From assembly GCA_029063275.1 (NCBI GenBank), contig JAIDOO010000154.1, positions 1 to 8,604 on the forward strand: a stretch of 8,604 nucleotides of DNA, in the 5' to 3' direction. The position numbers and the translations under genes are program-made. Shown here piece after piece: positions 1 through 6,067 of this stretch. The notes beneath the pieces were generated by a model. The model had not been told where the DNA came from, made no database searches, and saw only the letters and a list, made by a program, of their open reading frames with translations. Positions within the stretch are counted from its first letter, which is position 1. Every line of letters begins with the position of its first letter. Source of the stretch: Clostridia bacterium. Its GTDB lineage: Bacteria > Bacillota > Clostridia > Christensenellales > Borkfalkiaceae.

Positions 1-4
1 GATA

Positions 5-10
5 TATGAT
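5..10 (+). promoter_or_regulatory. Putative -10 box of lspA (leaderless start)
   Basis: TATGAT lies exactly 6 bases before the lspA ATG at 17, and no purine-rich SD lies between them. With normal sigma-A geometry, transcription would begin at or within a base of the A of the start codon, giving a leaderless mRNA. The -35 element would fall outside the window, so the box cannot be confirmed on its own. The same geometry at two other genes in this window supports it. Confidence 0.5.
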
Positions 11-16
11 ATAGCT

Positions 17-640
17 ATGCTTGAAAAATTAAAGAAAATTAAAGTTCATATCGGCTGGAAGAGCATAGTTTTAATCGCCGTTTGCGTTGTGCTCGTTCTT
101 ATAGATTTGCTTACGAAAATTTTTGAAGAGCGTTACGGCTGGAGCTTTGTCATTATCCGCAACTTTATAGAGGTGGAAAGCGGCAGCAGAAATCCGGGGT
201 GTGCTTTCAGTTTTCTTGCCGAAGCCGCTTGGGGACAGATATTTTTAATAATAGTAACCTTTATAATGCTCATTCTTCTCGTCGGGCTTTTCGTTATTTT
301 GCCTGAAAGGTTTATTGTTTTAAAGCTTGCGGTTTCAATGGTTGTTGCCGGCGCCGTAGGCAATCTTATAGACAGAATTGCCTTTCAGGAAGTGCGCGAC
401 TTCATAGGGCTGAATATGTTCGGAAATATGGTTTCGTGCAATTTTGCCGATTTCTGGATAGTGATTGGCGCGATACTCGCCGTAATCGATTTGCTGTTTT
501 TAAACGAGTGGGCTGTGTTCCCTCTTACAAAGTCGGCACGGCTTGCGCAGGCAAAGCGTAAAGAAGAGGAAGAGGAAAAAAAGCGGCAGGAAAGCCCGTC
601 GGAAAAACCCGAAGAGCAGGATAAGGGCGAAAATGGATAA
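17..640 (+). CDS. lspA: Lipoprotein signal peptidase (signal peptidase II)
   Basis: LspA is the membrane aspartic protease that removes signal peptides from diacylglyceryl-modified prolipoproteins, cleaving before the lipidated cysteine. Family blocks are present in order: D30-LLT-K34 in the first helix; N59-PG-C-AFSF near 59-66; the GAVGNLIDR block at 112-120; and the two catalytic aspartates, D128 in VRDF and D145 in NFADF. Four hydrophobic segments lie near 15-34, 72-95, 101-117 and 146-165. The protein is 207 residues against roughly 150-170 for the family. The excess is a charged C-terminal tail (about 172-207) with a run of five glutamates flanked by lysines and arginines. There is no SD before the ATG; a TATGAT box 6 bases upstream suggests a leaderless transcript. 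The reading frame is open to the window edge, so a more upstream start cannot be excluded, but the N-terminus already fits the family. The 3' end overlaps the next gene by 8 bases, implying co-transcription. Confidence 0.95.
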   Translation: MLEKLKKIKVHIGWKSIVLIAVCVVLVLIDLLTKIFEERYGWSFVIIRNFIEVESGSRNPGCAFSFLAEAAWGQIFLIIVTFIMLILLVGLFVILPERFIVLKLAVSMVVAGAVGNLIDRIAFQEVRDFIGLNMFGNMVSCNFADFWIVIGAILAVIDLLFLNEWAVFPLTKSARLAQAKRKEEEEEKKRQESPSEKPEEQDKGENG

Positions 641-1541
641 ACTGCAATTCACCGCAGAAAGCGTCTGCCAGCGCGCGGACGTTTTTCTTTGCGAAAAACT
701 TGATAAAACGCGTTCGGCGGTAAAAAAACTCATTGACGGCGGTTTTGTATCGATAAACGGCAAAACGGCTAAACCGTCGCAGGAAATCAACGGCGGCGAT
801 AAGATAGAAGTTAGCCTTCCGCCTGCATCGGAATGTTCCGTCAAGCCCGAAGATATTGCAATAGAAATTGTTTACGAAGACAAAGATTTAGCTGTCGTAA
901 ACAAGCCTCAGGGTATGACCGTGCATATGGGCAACGGCAATACGGACGGAACTCTTGTCAACGCGCTTTTATACCGTCTTGACAGTTTAAGCGGTATAAA
1001 CGGCGTGATAAGACCGGGTATAGTTCACAGGATAGATAAAGACACTTCGGGACTACTGGTCGTTGCTAAAAACGATAAAGCTCATTTAAATCTTTCCGGG
1101 CAGATTGCCGAAAAAACCTGCAAAAGAACGTATCTCGCTCTTTTGGAGGGCAATTTAAAAGAGGACAGCGGTACGGTAACAACGTACATTGGCAGAAGTC
1201 CGCAGGACAGGATTAAAATGGCTGTAGTTCCTCCTGATAAGGGCAAGCTTGCAATAACCGACTTCACCGTTTTGGAAAGGTATGAAGGCTTTACCCTTTG
1301 CCGTTTCGATTTGCGGACGGGCAGAACACACCAGATACGCGTGCATGCAAAGTATTTGGGGCATCCCGTAGTCGGCGATACCGTATACGGAGTAAAGAAG
1401 CAAAAATTCAAGCTGGGCGGTCAGCTTTTGCACGCGTTCAGACTTTCGCTTGCTCACCCCGCAACAGGGGAGCAGATGACGTTCGAAGCGCCGCTTCCCG
1501 ATTACTTTACAGGCGTGCTTAATAAACTAAAAAAATTGTAA
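633..1541 (+). CDS. RluA/RluD-family 23S rRNA pseudouridine synthase
   Basis: This enzyme isomerises uridine to pseudouridine in RNA. RluD-type members act on large-subunit rRNA. Residues about 13-62 form an S4 RNA-binding domain with the SRSAVKKLI-like helix and VSINGK strand typical of the fold. The catalytic domain follows: DKDLAVVNKPQGMTVH at 82-98, the catalytic motif HRIDKDTSGLL at 132-142 (nucleophile D135), and LRTGRTHQIRVH at 227-238. The length of 302 residues is normal. The frame is open further upstream to 543, but those 30 residues are a basic run read out of the lspA tail. The ATG at 633 puts the S4 domain at its expected distance from the N-terminus, so it is preferred. A weak AAGGG lies 5 bases before it. 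The start overlaps the lspA stop, as in the common lspA-rluD pairing of Gram-positives. The exact target uridine cannot be read from the sequence, so no specific rlu symbol is given. Confidence 0.93.
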   Translation: MDKLQFTAESVCQRADVFLCEKLDKTRSAVKKLIDGGFVSINGKTAKPSQEINGGDKIEVSLPPASECSVKPEDIAIEIVYEDKDLAVVNKPQGMTVHMGNGNTDGTLVNALLYRLDSLSGINGVIRPGIVHRIDKDTSGLLVVAKNDKAHLNLSGQIAEKTCKRTYLALLEGNLKEDSGTVTTYIGRSPQDRIKMAVVPPDKGKLAITDFTVLERYEGFTLCRFDLRTGRTHQIRVHAKYLGHPVVGDTVYGVKKQKFKLGGQLLHAFRLSLAHPATGEQMTFEAPLPDYFTGVLNKLKKL

Positions 1542-1556
1542 GGTACGCCTAATTGC

Positions 1557-1585
1557 TTGCAAAAATAAAAACGGCTTGATATAAT
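1557..1585 (+). promoter_or_regulatory. Sigma-A-type promoter for the membrane protein gene at 1615
   Basis: TTGCAA (1557-1562) and TATAAT (1580-1585) are separated by 17 bases, an ideal housekeeping promoter. Transcription would start near 1592, leaving a leader of about 23 bases that contains the SD. This separates the downstream gene from the lspA operon, although no terminator is visible after 1541 and read-through is likely. Confidence 0.75.
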
Positions 1586-1602
1586 AAAATAAATCAATAG
1601 TT

Positions 1603-1608
1603 AAGGAG
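1603..1608 (+). promoter_or_regulatory. Strong Shine-Dalgarno for the gene at 1615
   Basis: AAGGAG sits 6 bases before the ATG at 1615. It is the clearest ribosome binding site in the window. It shows that the organism does use SD-led initiation, in contrast to the SD-less starts at 17, 2027 and 8573. Confidence 0.85.
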
Positions 1609-1614
1609 ATATTT

Positions 1615-1953
1615 ATGGCAAAGAGAAATAAAGCTTATAGAGAAAAAGTTGATTTAACTAAATTTTGTGCGTTCTGGGGTATGGCTATAGCCGCGATACT
1701 GTACATATGCAGCGGCGTTTTAAATCTTATTATAAGATTTGTCGGCAGCATTTCCTCTGAAACCGCGGGCGTTCTCAGCCAGGCGGTAAGCATTATTACC
1801 TTACTCGGAAACATTGCAATTATAATTGCAATCGGTTTGCCTGCATACGGCTTTGTAAGAGGAAAATCAAAGGGCTGGAAGATTTTTTACTGGGTAGCAC
1901 TGGTTATCTTCGCGCTCGGCGTAGTATTCGGTATGATTTCAACCGTATTTTAA
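1615..1953 (+). CDS. Small hypothetical membrane protein, three predicted helices
   Basis: I do not recognise a family for this 112-residue protein. The N-terminal 16 residues are basic and polar. Three hydrophobic segments follow, near 17-42, 57-79 and 90-111. A short basic stretch (VRGKSKGWK, 81-89) between the second and third would favour the cytoplasmic side. The serine- and glycine-containing loop near 43-54 would then be outside if the N-terminus is inside. There is no signal-peptidase cleavage site, no lipobox and no catalytic motif. The gene is a monocistronic unit with its own promoter, a strong SD and a hairpin terminator just downstream. This indicates a real, expressed gene, but gives no clue to function. 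Confidence 0.85.
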   Translation: MAKRNKAYREKVDLTKFCAFWGMAIAAILYICSGVLNLIIRFVGSISSETAGVLSQAVSIITLLGNIAIIIAIGLPAYGFVRGKSKGWKIFYWVALVIFALGVVFGMISTVF

Positions 1954-1963
1954 TTAATCGGTT

Positions 1964-1990
1964 AATCCCCGACTTTTGTCGGGGATTTTT
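1964..1990 (+). terminator. Intrinsic terminator after the small membrane protein gene
   Basis: AATCCCCGAC (1964-1973) pairs perfectly with GTCGGGGATT (1978-1987) over 10 bp around a TTTT loop, and the T tract runs on through 1990. It lies 10 bases after the stop codon at 1951-1953, immediately before the next promoter. Confidence 0.92.
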
Positions 1991-1991
1991 C

Positions 1992-2020
1992 TTTACAAAT
2001 TTTTGTTAATATTCTATAAT
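1992..2020 (+). promoter_or_regulatory. Sigma-A-type promoter of the DUF512-der-plsY operon
   Basis: TTTACA (1992-1997) and TATAAT (2015-2020) have a 17-base spacer. The -10 box ends 6 bases before the ATG at 2027, so the predicted transcription start coincides with the start codon. Both elements are complete, which makes this the best-supported leaderless promoter in the window. Confidence 0.8.
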
Positions 2021-2026
2021 TGACGT

Positions 2027-3307
2027 ATGCTTGAAATTGCTAAAGCAAAGGGCGCGCTTGCCAAAAAATATAAATTTAAAAAGGGTGATAAAATTACCGC
2101 TTTTGACGGCTTTACCGCAGAGGATACGTTAGATTATCTGTTTTACGACAGCAAGCCGTCCTTCACCGTAAGCGTGATTTCACCCGACGGAATAAAGCGC
2201 ACAGTTAAAGTTGACAAGCCCGAGGACGAAAGTTTAAATCTGACTTTTAAGCAAAACGATAAAATCAGAACTTGCCGCAACAAATGCATTTTTTGTTTCG
2301 TCGACCAGATGGGCGAAGGTATGCGCGAAAGCCTTTACGTCAAGGATGACGATTATACCATGAGCTTTATGTGCGGTAATTTCGTAACCCTTACAAACGT
2401 GAGCGACGAAGATATTGACAGGATTATAAGACTGCATTTGTCGCCGTTGTACGTTTCCGTACACACAATGGACGGGGAGTTGCGTTGCAAGCTTATGGGC
2501 AACCGTTTTGCAGGTAAAATAGGCGAGCAGTTAAAAATGCTGACCGACGCAAAAATTACCGTTCACTGTCAGGCGGTTATCGTGCCCGGATTAAACGACG
2601 GCGAAAACCTTGAATACACCGCAAGAAAATTATTTGAGATGTATCCGTATATTGCGGACGTTGCCGTGGTTCCGACGGGGCTCACAAAGCACCGTGAAAA
2701 CCTTACGGCTATTCCCGATATTACCGCAGAGGGCGCGGCGGCAATTCTCGATTTGTGCGATAAGCTTAACGGCGAATTCGGCGTAAGCTTTTTGTTGCCT
2801 GCGGACGAATATTTCGTAAGGAGCGGAAAGGAATTTAAACCTGCGGAATTTTACGGCAATTTTTCGCAGATTGAAAACGGCATAGGAATGACGAGTAAGT
2901 TCATTTCCGAATTTACAGACAGCGTATATAAAACGACGTTGAAAACGCAAAAGCGGGTTGCGGTTATAACGGGGGTCAGCGCAAAGAATACCGTTGATAA
3001 AATGTGTGCTCTTGCAAACGCAAACGTTAAAAATCTGCACGCTTTCGCACTGGCGGTAGAAAATAAATTTTTCGGTCAGACGGTTACCTGTACGGGGCTT
3101 TTAACGGGCGGCGATATAGCAGAAGCGTTGAAGAGCAATGCGGAAAGCTTTGACGTTGCGGTAATTCCTTCAAACACGCTTAAAGAATTCGAGGAAGTGT
3201 TTTTAGACGATATGACCGTTAAACAGCTTAAAAAGCTTTTAAAAGGCAAAAAAATAGTAATAAATAAAAAGCAGGACGAACTTTTCGACTGCCTGGTAAA
3301 ATGTTAA
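2027..3307 (+). CDS. DUF512-family radical SAM protein with N-terminal PDZ-like domain
   Basis: This is a putative radical-SAM iron-sulfur protein whose reaction is not known to me. Residues 1-60 resemble the shortened PDZ-like module of this family (KKGDKITAFDGF at 18-29). A CX3CX2C cluster follows at C83, C87 and C90 (CRNKCIFC), the usual ligand set for a [4Fe-4S] cluster that binds S-adenosylmethionine. Then come the family blocks LYVKDDDYTMSFMCGNFVTL (103-122), LYVSVHTMD (141-149) and VIVPGLNDGENL (184-195). The C-terminal DUF512 part begins near AVVPTGLTKHRENL (213-226) and contains NKFFGQTVTCTGLLTGGDI (346-364) and FLDDMTV (392-398). The length of 426 residues is typical. ATG 2027 is the only usable start: an in-frame TGA lies at 2021-2023, and no alternative start codon occurs before the conserved core. 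There is no SD. It leads the operon, and the next gene starts on the base after its stop codon. Confidence 0.9.
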   Translation: MLEIAKAKGALAKKYKFKKGDKITAFDGFTAEDTLDYLFYDSKPSFTVSVISPDGIKRTVKVDKPEDESLNLTFKQNDKIRTCRNKCIFCFVDQMGEGMRESLYVKDDDYTMSFMCGNFVTLTNVSDEDIDRIIRLHLSPLYVSVHTMDGELRCKLMGNRFAGKIGEQLKMLTDAKITVHCQAVIVPGLNDGENLEYTARKLFEMYPYIADVAVVPTGLTKHRENLTAIPDITAEGAAAILDLCDKLNGEFGVSFLLPADEYFVRSGKEFKPAEFYGNFSQIENGIGMTSKFISEFTDSVYKTTLKTQKRVAVITGVSAKNTVDKMCALANANVKNLHAFALAVENKFFGQTVTCTGLLTGGDIAEALKSNAESFDVAVIPSNTLKEFEEVFLDDMTVKQLKKLLKGKKIVINKKQDELFDCLVKC

Positions 3308-3631
3308 ATGGCAACGAGTAAGCAATATTTTAATTACATTTGCGAACAGCTTAAAGACCTTGACGGAATAGCATTACGCCCTATGATGGGTGAGTATCTG
3401 TTATATTTCAGGGACAGGCTCGCAGGCGGTATTTACGATGACAGGCTTTTGATAAAACCCGTTCCGTCCGCAAGAGAGTATTTGTCCGGTGCCGAAGAAC
3501 AGATTCCTTACGACGGGGCAAAGCCGATGCTTTTTGTTGATAATACCGACGATAAGGATTTCCTTTACGGATTGTTCACTGCTATTTACAACGATTTACC
3601 CCAAAAGAAAATAAAAAAGAAGAACGGATAA
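3308..3631 (+). CDS. TfoX/Sxy N-terminal-domain family protein
   Basis: This 107-residue protein resembles the stand-alone TfoX N-terminal domain proteins of Firmicutes. It shows the GIALRPMMGEYLLYFRDRLAG block (residues 20-40), IYDDRLLIKP (42-51), a YDGAKPMLFVDN stretch (68-79) and DDKDFLYGLF (81-90). It ends in a lysine-rich tail. The related domain in proteobacterial Sxy/TfoX is linked to competence gene activation, but small clostridial versions have no established role, so a competence function is not implied here. The ATG follows directly after the TAA of the upstream gene with no SD, so initiation probably depends on ribosomes terminating on the DUF512 gene. The next gene begins 4 bases after its stop. 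Confidence 0.85.
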   Translation: MATSKQYFNYICEQLKDLDGIALRPMMGEYLLYFRDRLAGGIYDDRLLIKPVPSAREYLSGAEEQIPYDGAKPMLFVDNTDDKDFLYGLFTAIYNDLPQKKIKKKNG

Positions 3632-3635
3632 AATT

Positions 3636-4946
3636 ATGGCTAATCCGCTTATAGCGATTGTCGGCAGACCCAACGTGGGCAAAAGTACTTTTTTCAATAA
3701 AATTGCCGGCAGAAAAATTTCAATAACGGAGGACAGACCGGGCGTTACCCGCGACAGGCTTTACGCCGATTCCGAGTGGCGCGGCAAGGCGTTCTCTATG
3801 GTCGATACCGGAGGCATTGAAATGCGTTCGGAAGACGTTATGTGGAAAGAGATAAAAAAACAGGCGGAGGTTGCAATCGATACCGCGCAGGTCATTCTCT
3901 TTTTCGTAGATGGAAAAGAGGGGCTGACGACTTCCGATTACGACGTCGCCGATATGCTCAGACGCAGTAAAAAGCCCGTCATTTTGGTAGTAAACAAAAT
4001 CGACGAGTACTCCGAGGAAAAGATTTTCGAGTTCTATTCTTTGGGGCTCGGCGAGCCTTATCCCGTTTCCGCAGAGCACGGAACGGGGCTTGGCGACGTT
4101 TTGGATGAGGCGGTAAGCTGGTTTGAAAAGGTCGAAGCCGTCGAGGACGACAGTATAAAGATTGCGGTCGTGGGAAAACCCAACGCAGGCAAATCGAGCC
4201 TTGTAAACAGGTTGCTCGGCTTCGAACGCTTGATAGTAACCGACATCGCGGGAACCACGCGCGACGCTATTGATACCAAGTTTAAATACGGCGATAAAAA
4301 TTATACTATTATCGACACTGCGGGTATCCGCAAAAAGAGCAAGGTGGAGGACGACGTCGAATATTACTCGGTAATGCGCGCCTTCGACGCGGTGCGGCGT
4401 GCTGATGTTTGTCTGCTCGTTGTAGACAGCGCTGACGGCTTGACCGAACAGGATACCAAAATTATCGGCTACGTTCACGAGGCGGGCAAGCCTTCGGTCG
4501 TTGTAATGAACAAGTGGGATTTAATTGAAAAAGACACCAATACCATAAACAAGTTCGAGGCTAAGCTTAAAGAAGATTTGAAGTTTATGGATTATTTTAA
4601 ATCTATTTATATCTCAGCCAAAACAGGTCAGCGTGCAGAAAAGATACTTTCGCTTGTAGACGAGGTTTACGCACATTCCAATTACAGAATACCTACGGGT
4701 ATTCTTAACGACGTAATTTCGGACGCGGTCAGAGCGAACGAACCGCCGTCGTACAACGGAAGGCGGTTGAAGGTTTATTATTCTTCGCAAGTGTCCGTTG
4801 CCCCGCCTGCCATCGTGCTGTTTGTAAACAGCGTTGATTTATTGCATTTTTCATACCAGAGATTTTTAGAAAATACTTTGCGTAAGTCGTTTGATTTTTC
4901 GGGCACGCCGATAAAAATTCTGACCAGAGAGAAGAAGAGCAATTAA
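3636..4946 (+). CDS. der: Ribosome biogenesis GTPase Der (EngA)
   Basis: Der is an essential tandem-domain GTPase that acts in late assembly of the 50S subunit. Both G domains are intact. GD1 has the P-loop GRPNVGKS (10-17), switch I GVTRDR (36-41), DTGG (57-60), NKID (120-123) and SAEHG (145-149). GD2 has GKPNAGKSS (180-188), GTTRD (206-210), DTAG (227-230), NKWD (292-295) and SAKTG (327-331). Residues about 350-436 form the C-terminal KH-like RNA-binding domain. The length of 436 residues is standard. The ATG lies 4 bases after the preceding stop codon with only a weak GGA upstream. The last base of its TAA is the first base of the plsY ATG. Der beside PlsY is a recurrent arrangement in Firmicutes. 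Confidence 0.98.
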   Translation: MANPLIAIVGRPNVGKSTFFNKIAGRKISITEDRPGVTRDRLYADSEWRGKAFSMVDTGGIEMRSEDVMWKEIKKQAEVAIDTAQVILFFVDGKEGLTTSDYDVADMLRRSKKPVILVVNKIDEYSEEKIFEFYSLGLGEPYPVSAEHGTGLGDVLDEAVSWFEKVEAVEDDSIKIAVVGKPNAGKSSLVNRLLGFERLIVTDIAGTTRDAIDTKFKYGDKNYTIIDTAGIRKKSKVEDDVEYYSVMRAFDAVRRADVCLLVVDSADGLTEQDTKIIGYVHEAGKPSVVVMNKWDLIEKDTNTINKFEAKLKEDLKFMDYFKSIYISAKTGQRAEKILSLVDEVYAHSNYRIPTGILNDVISDAVRANEPPSYNGRRLKVYYSSQVSVAPPAIVLFVNSVDLLHFSYQRFLENTLRKSFDFSGTPIKILTREKKSN

Positions 4947-5665
4947 TGAAAGATTTTATTATTTCCGAAAGCTGGTACTGGTTTTTGGTTGCGGCAGTGG
5001 TTTGCTATTTTGTGGGCTGCTTCAATTTTGCCGTAATCATATCCCGTATCAAAAAAAAGGATATACGCACCGTAGGAAGCGGCAATCCGGGCACTATGAA
5101 TATGACCCGTTCGTTCGGGCTTAAAGTCGGAGCGGTCAACTTCTTCTGCGATACAATAAAAGGCGGCGTGCCGGTGCTTGTCGGCTGGCTTCTGTTTAAA
5201 GATTACGTTTTTGCGGGAACGCAAATTTCGGTAGCGGATTTTGCACGTTACTTTTTCGGACTTTTTGTTATAATCGGGCACATATTTCCGGTAACGATGA
5301 AGTTCAAGGGAGGTAAGGGTATTGCTTCGACTATGGGGCTTTTCACTTTTGCACTGCCCTGCGAAGCGTGGTGGTATATCTTCATAGCTCTCGCGCTGTT
5401 GATTTGCGTTCTCGTTTATATCATTTTGTCCGAGTGGGGCTCTATGGGCTCGCTCATAGGCGTTACGGCGCTTTCAATCTGGCAGGCGGTTATATTCGTT
5501 TTAAGGTATAATGAAAATCTTTTAAACGGCTGGGTAATAGGTCTTTTGATGATTTTGCTTATGCTTAACGTGTTGACGTGGGGCGCGCACCATAAAAATA
5601 TTTACAGGCTCGTTGCGGGTGAAGAACACCGTACAAAAGTCCGTAAAAAGAAAAAAACCATATAA
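4946..5665 (+). CDS. plsY: Acyl-phosphate:glycerol-3-phosphate acyltransferase PlsY
   Basis: PlsY transfers the acyl group from acyl-phosphate to the 1-position of glycerol-3-phosphate, the first committed step of phospholipid synthesis, in the membrane. Motif 1 is GSGNPGTMNMTR (44-55), motif 2 GHIFPVTMKFKGGKGIA (111-127), and the C-terminal motif AHHKNIYRLVAGEE (214-227) retains the His and Asn spaced three apart (H215, N218). About six to seven hydrophobic segments span the protein. Its 239 residues exceed the usual ~200, mainly through a longer loop near 85-100 and a basic C-terminal tail. Motif 1 departs from the usual GSGNxGATNxxR: the conserved threonine before Asn is Met51. The start overlaps the der stop codon by one base (TAATG), and a modest AGAGAAGAAGAG purine stretch lies upstream. 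The gpsA gene that often follows plsY is absent; a terminator follows instead. Confidence 0.95.
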   Translation: MKDFIISESWYWFLVAAVVCYFVGCFNFAVIISRIKKKDIRTVGSGNPGTMNMTRSFGLKVGAVNFFCDTIKGGVPVLVGWLLFKDYVFAGTQISVADFARYFFGLFVIIGHIFPVTMKFKGGKGIASTMGLFTFALPCEAWWYIFIALALLICVLVYIILSEWGSMGSLIGVTALSIWQAVIFVLRYNENLLNGWVIGLLMILLMLNVLTWGAHHKNIYRLVAGEEHRTKVRKKKKTI

Positions 5666-5667
5666 AC

Positions 5668-5703
5668 AAACAGCGGTATGCCGAACGGCATACCGCTGTT
5701 TTT
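5668..5703. terminator. Bidirectional intrinsic terminator between convergent genes
   Basis: A perfect 15-bp stem, AAACAGCGGTATGCC (5668-5682) with GGCATACCGCTGTTT (5687-5701), encloses a four-base GAAC loop. A T tract follows on the plus strand and a T-rich stretch on the minus strand. It starts 3 bases after the plsY stop codon and abuts the end of the converging dikinase gene, so it probably ends both transcripts. Confidence 0.93.
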
Positions 5704-6061
5704 ATTCTTCCAAAATTTTTACTTCGCCGCAGACTCCGTCAAGAAGAACCAACGCTCCGTCAGGGATAAGCTCGGTCGCGTTTTTAAGTCCGACAACGGC
5801 GGGAAGATTTAATTCCCTCGCAACCACAAAGCTGTGTGAAAGCATACTGCCGTGTTCTACGATAAGTCCGCTTGCCGAGGGGAAAAGGCTGATCCAACCC
5901 GGGTCGGTGCGCTTGGTCAGAATGATGTTTCCGACTGTAAGTTTATCCGAAGGCGACTGCATAAGCGAAACTCTCGCCGTAACCTTGCCGTTTCCGCTGG
6001 GTATGCCGTGCAAGCCTCCGCTTGAACGGTCGCTTTTTAAGTGGAAAGGCGGGTATCGACC
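5702..6061 (-). pseudogene. Dikinase, 3' part in the -1 frame: phosphohistidine swivelling domain
   Basis: This is the missing C-terminal piece of the dikinase encoded at 6037-8022, read in the -1 frame. From the T7 run it reads GRYPPFHLKSDRSS, then GGLHGIPSGNGKVTARV. It continues as a PEP-utilizer mobile domain with TKRTDPGWISLFPSASG, the phosphohistidine motif EHGSMLSHS and VARELNLPAVVG. The swivelling histidine is the CAC at 5834-5836, about residue 730 if the frames are joined. Joined through a -1 shift, the protein would be 773 residues. The domain is intact to its stop codon, which argues against an old pseudogene. Independent translation is unlikely: the first candidate start is TTG at 6011-6013, only one base after a GGAGG. 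It is labelled pseudogene for lack of an in-frame connection. Recoding or a one-base homopolymer error are equally reasonable. Confidence 0.8.
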
Positions 6062-6067
6062 AAAAAA
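6028..6067 (-). other. Candidate -1 frameshift site: T TTT TTG with short downstream stem
   Basis: In the zero frame the coding strand reads GTT TTT TTG GTC across a run of seven T (6062-6068). The heptamer T TTT TTG (6067-6061) fits the X XXY YYZ rule for tandem -1 slippage. Slipping here moves translation exactly into the frame of the phosphohistidine domain. The zero frame stops at 6037-6039, 8 codons later. Directly downstream, GGTCG (6061-6057) can pair with CGACC (6032-6028) across a 24-base loop, which is a weak stimulator and set too close to the slip site. One extra T in the run, in the DNA or in the mRNA, would give the same fused protein. Confidence 0.45.

Noticed and set aside
6..8. 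ATG at 6-8 as an alternative lspA start
   Set aside because: It is out of frame with the LspA reading frame and is part of the proposed -10 box.
543..632. A longer form of the pseudouridine synthase starting at 543
   Set aside because: The extra 30 residues are a basic low-complexity run read out of frame from the lspA tail, and the S4 domain already begins normally from the ATG at 633.
1542..1560. Possible terminator after the pseudouridine synthase gene
   Set aside because: Only a 3-bp AGG/CCT pairing is available and there is no T tract after it.
1553..1562. Small dyad TTGC-TT-GCAA overlapping the -35 of the promoter at 1557
   Set aside because: Four-base arms are too short to propose an operator; chance occurrence is likely in A/T-rich DNA.
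3720..4478. Long open frame on the minus strand inside der (252 codons)
   Set aside because: It is antisense to a fully convincing Der coding region and has no recognisable motif; it reflects codon bias in the sense gene.
6011..6013. TTG start with GGAGG (6019-6015) that could give a separately translated phosphohistidine domain
   Set aside because: The spacing is only one base, too short for initiation, and the conserved linker (GRYPPFHLK and onward) lies upstream of it, so the domain was built as part of a longer protein.
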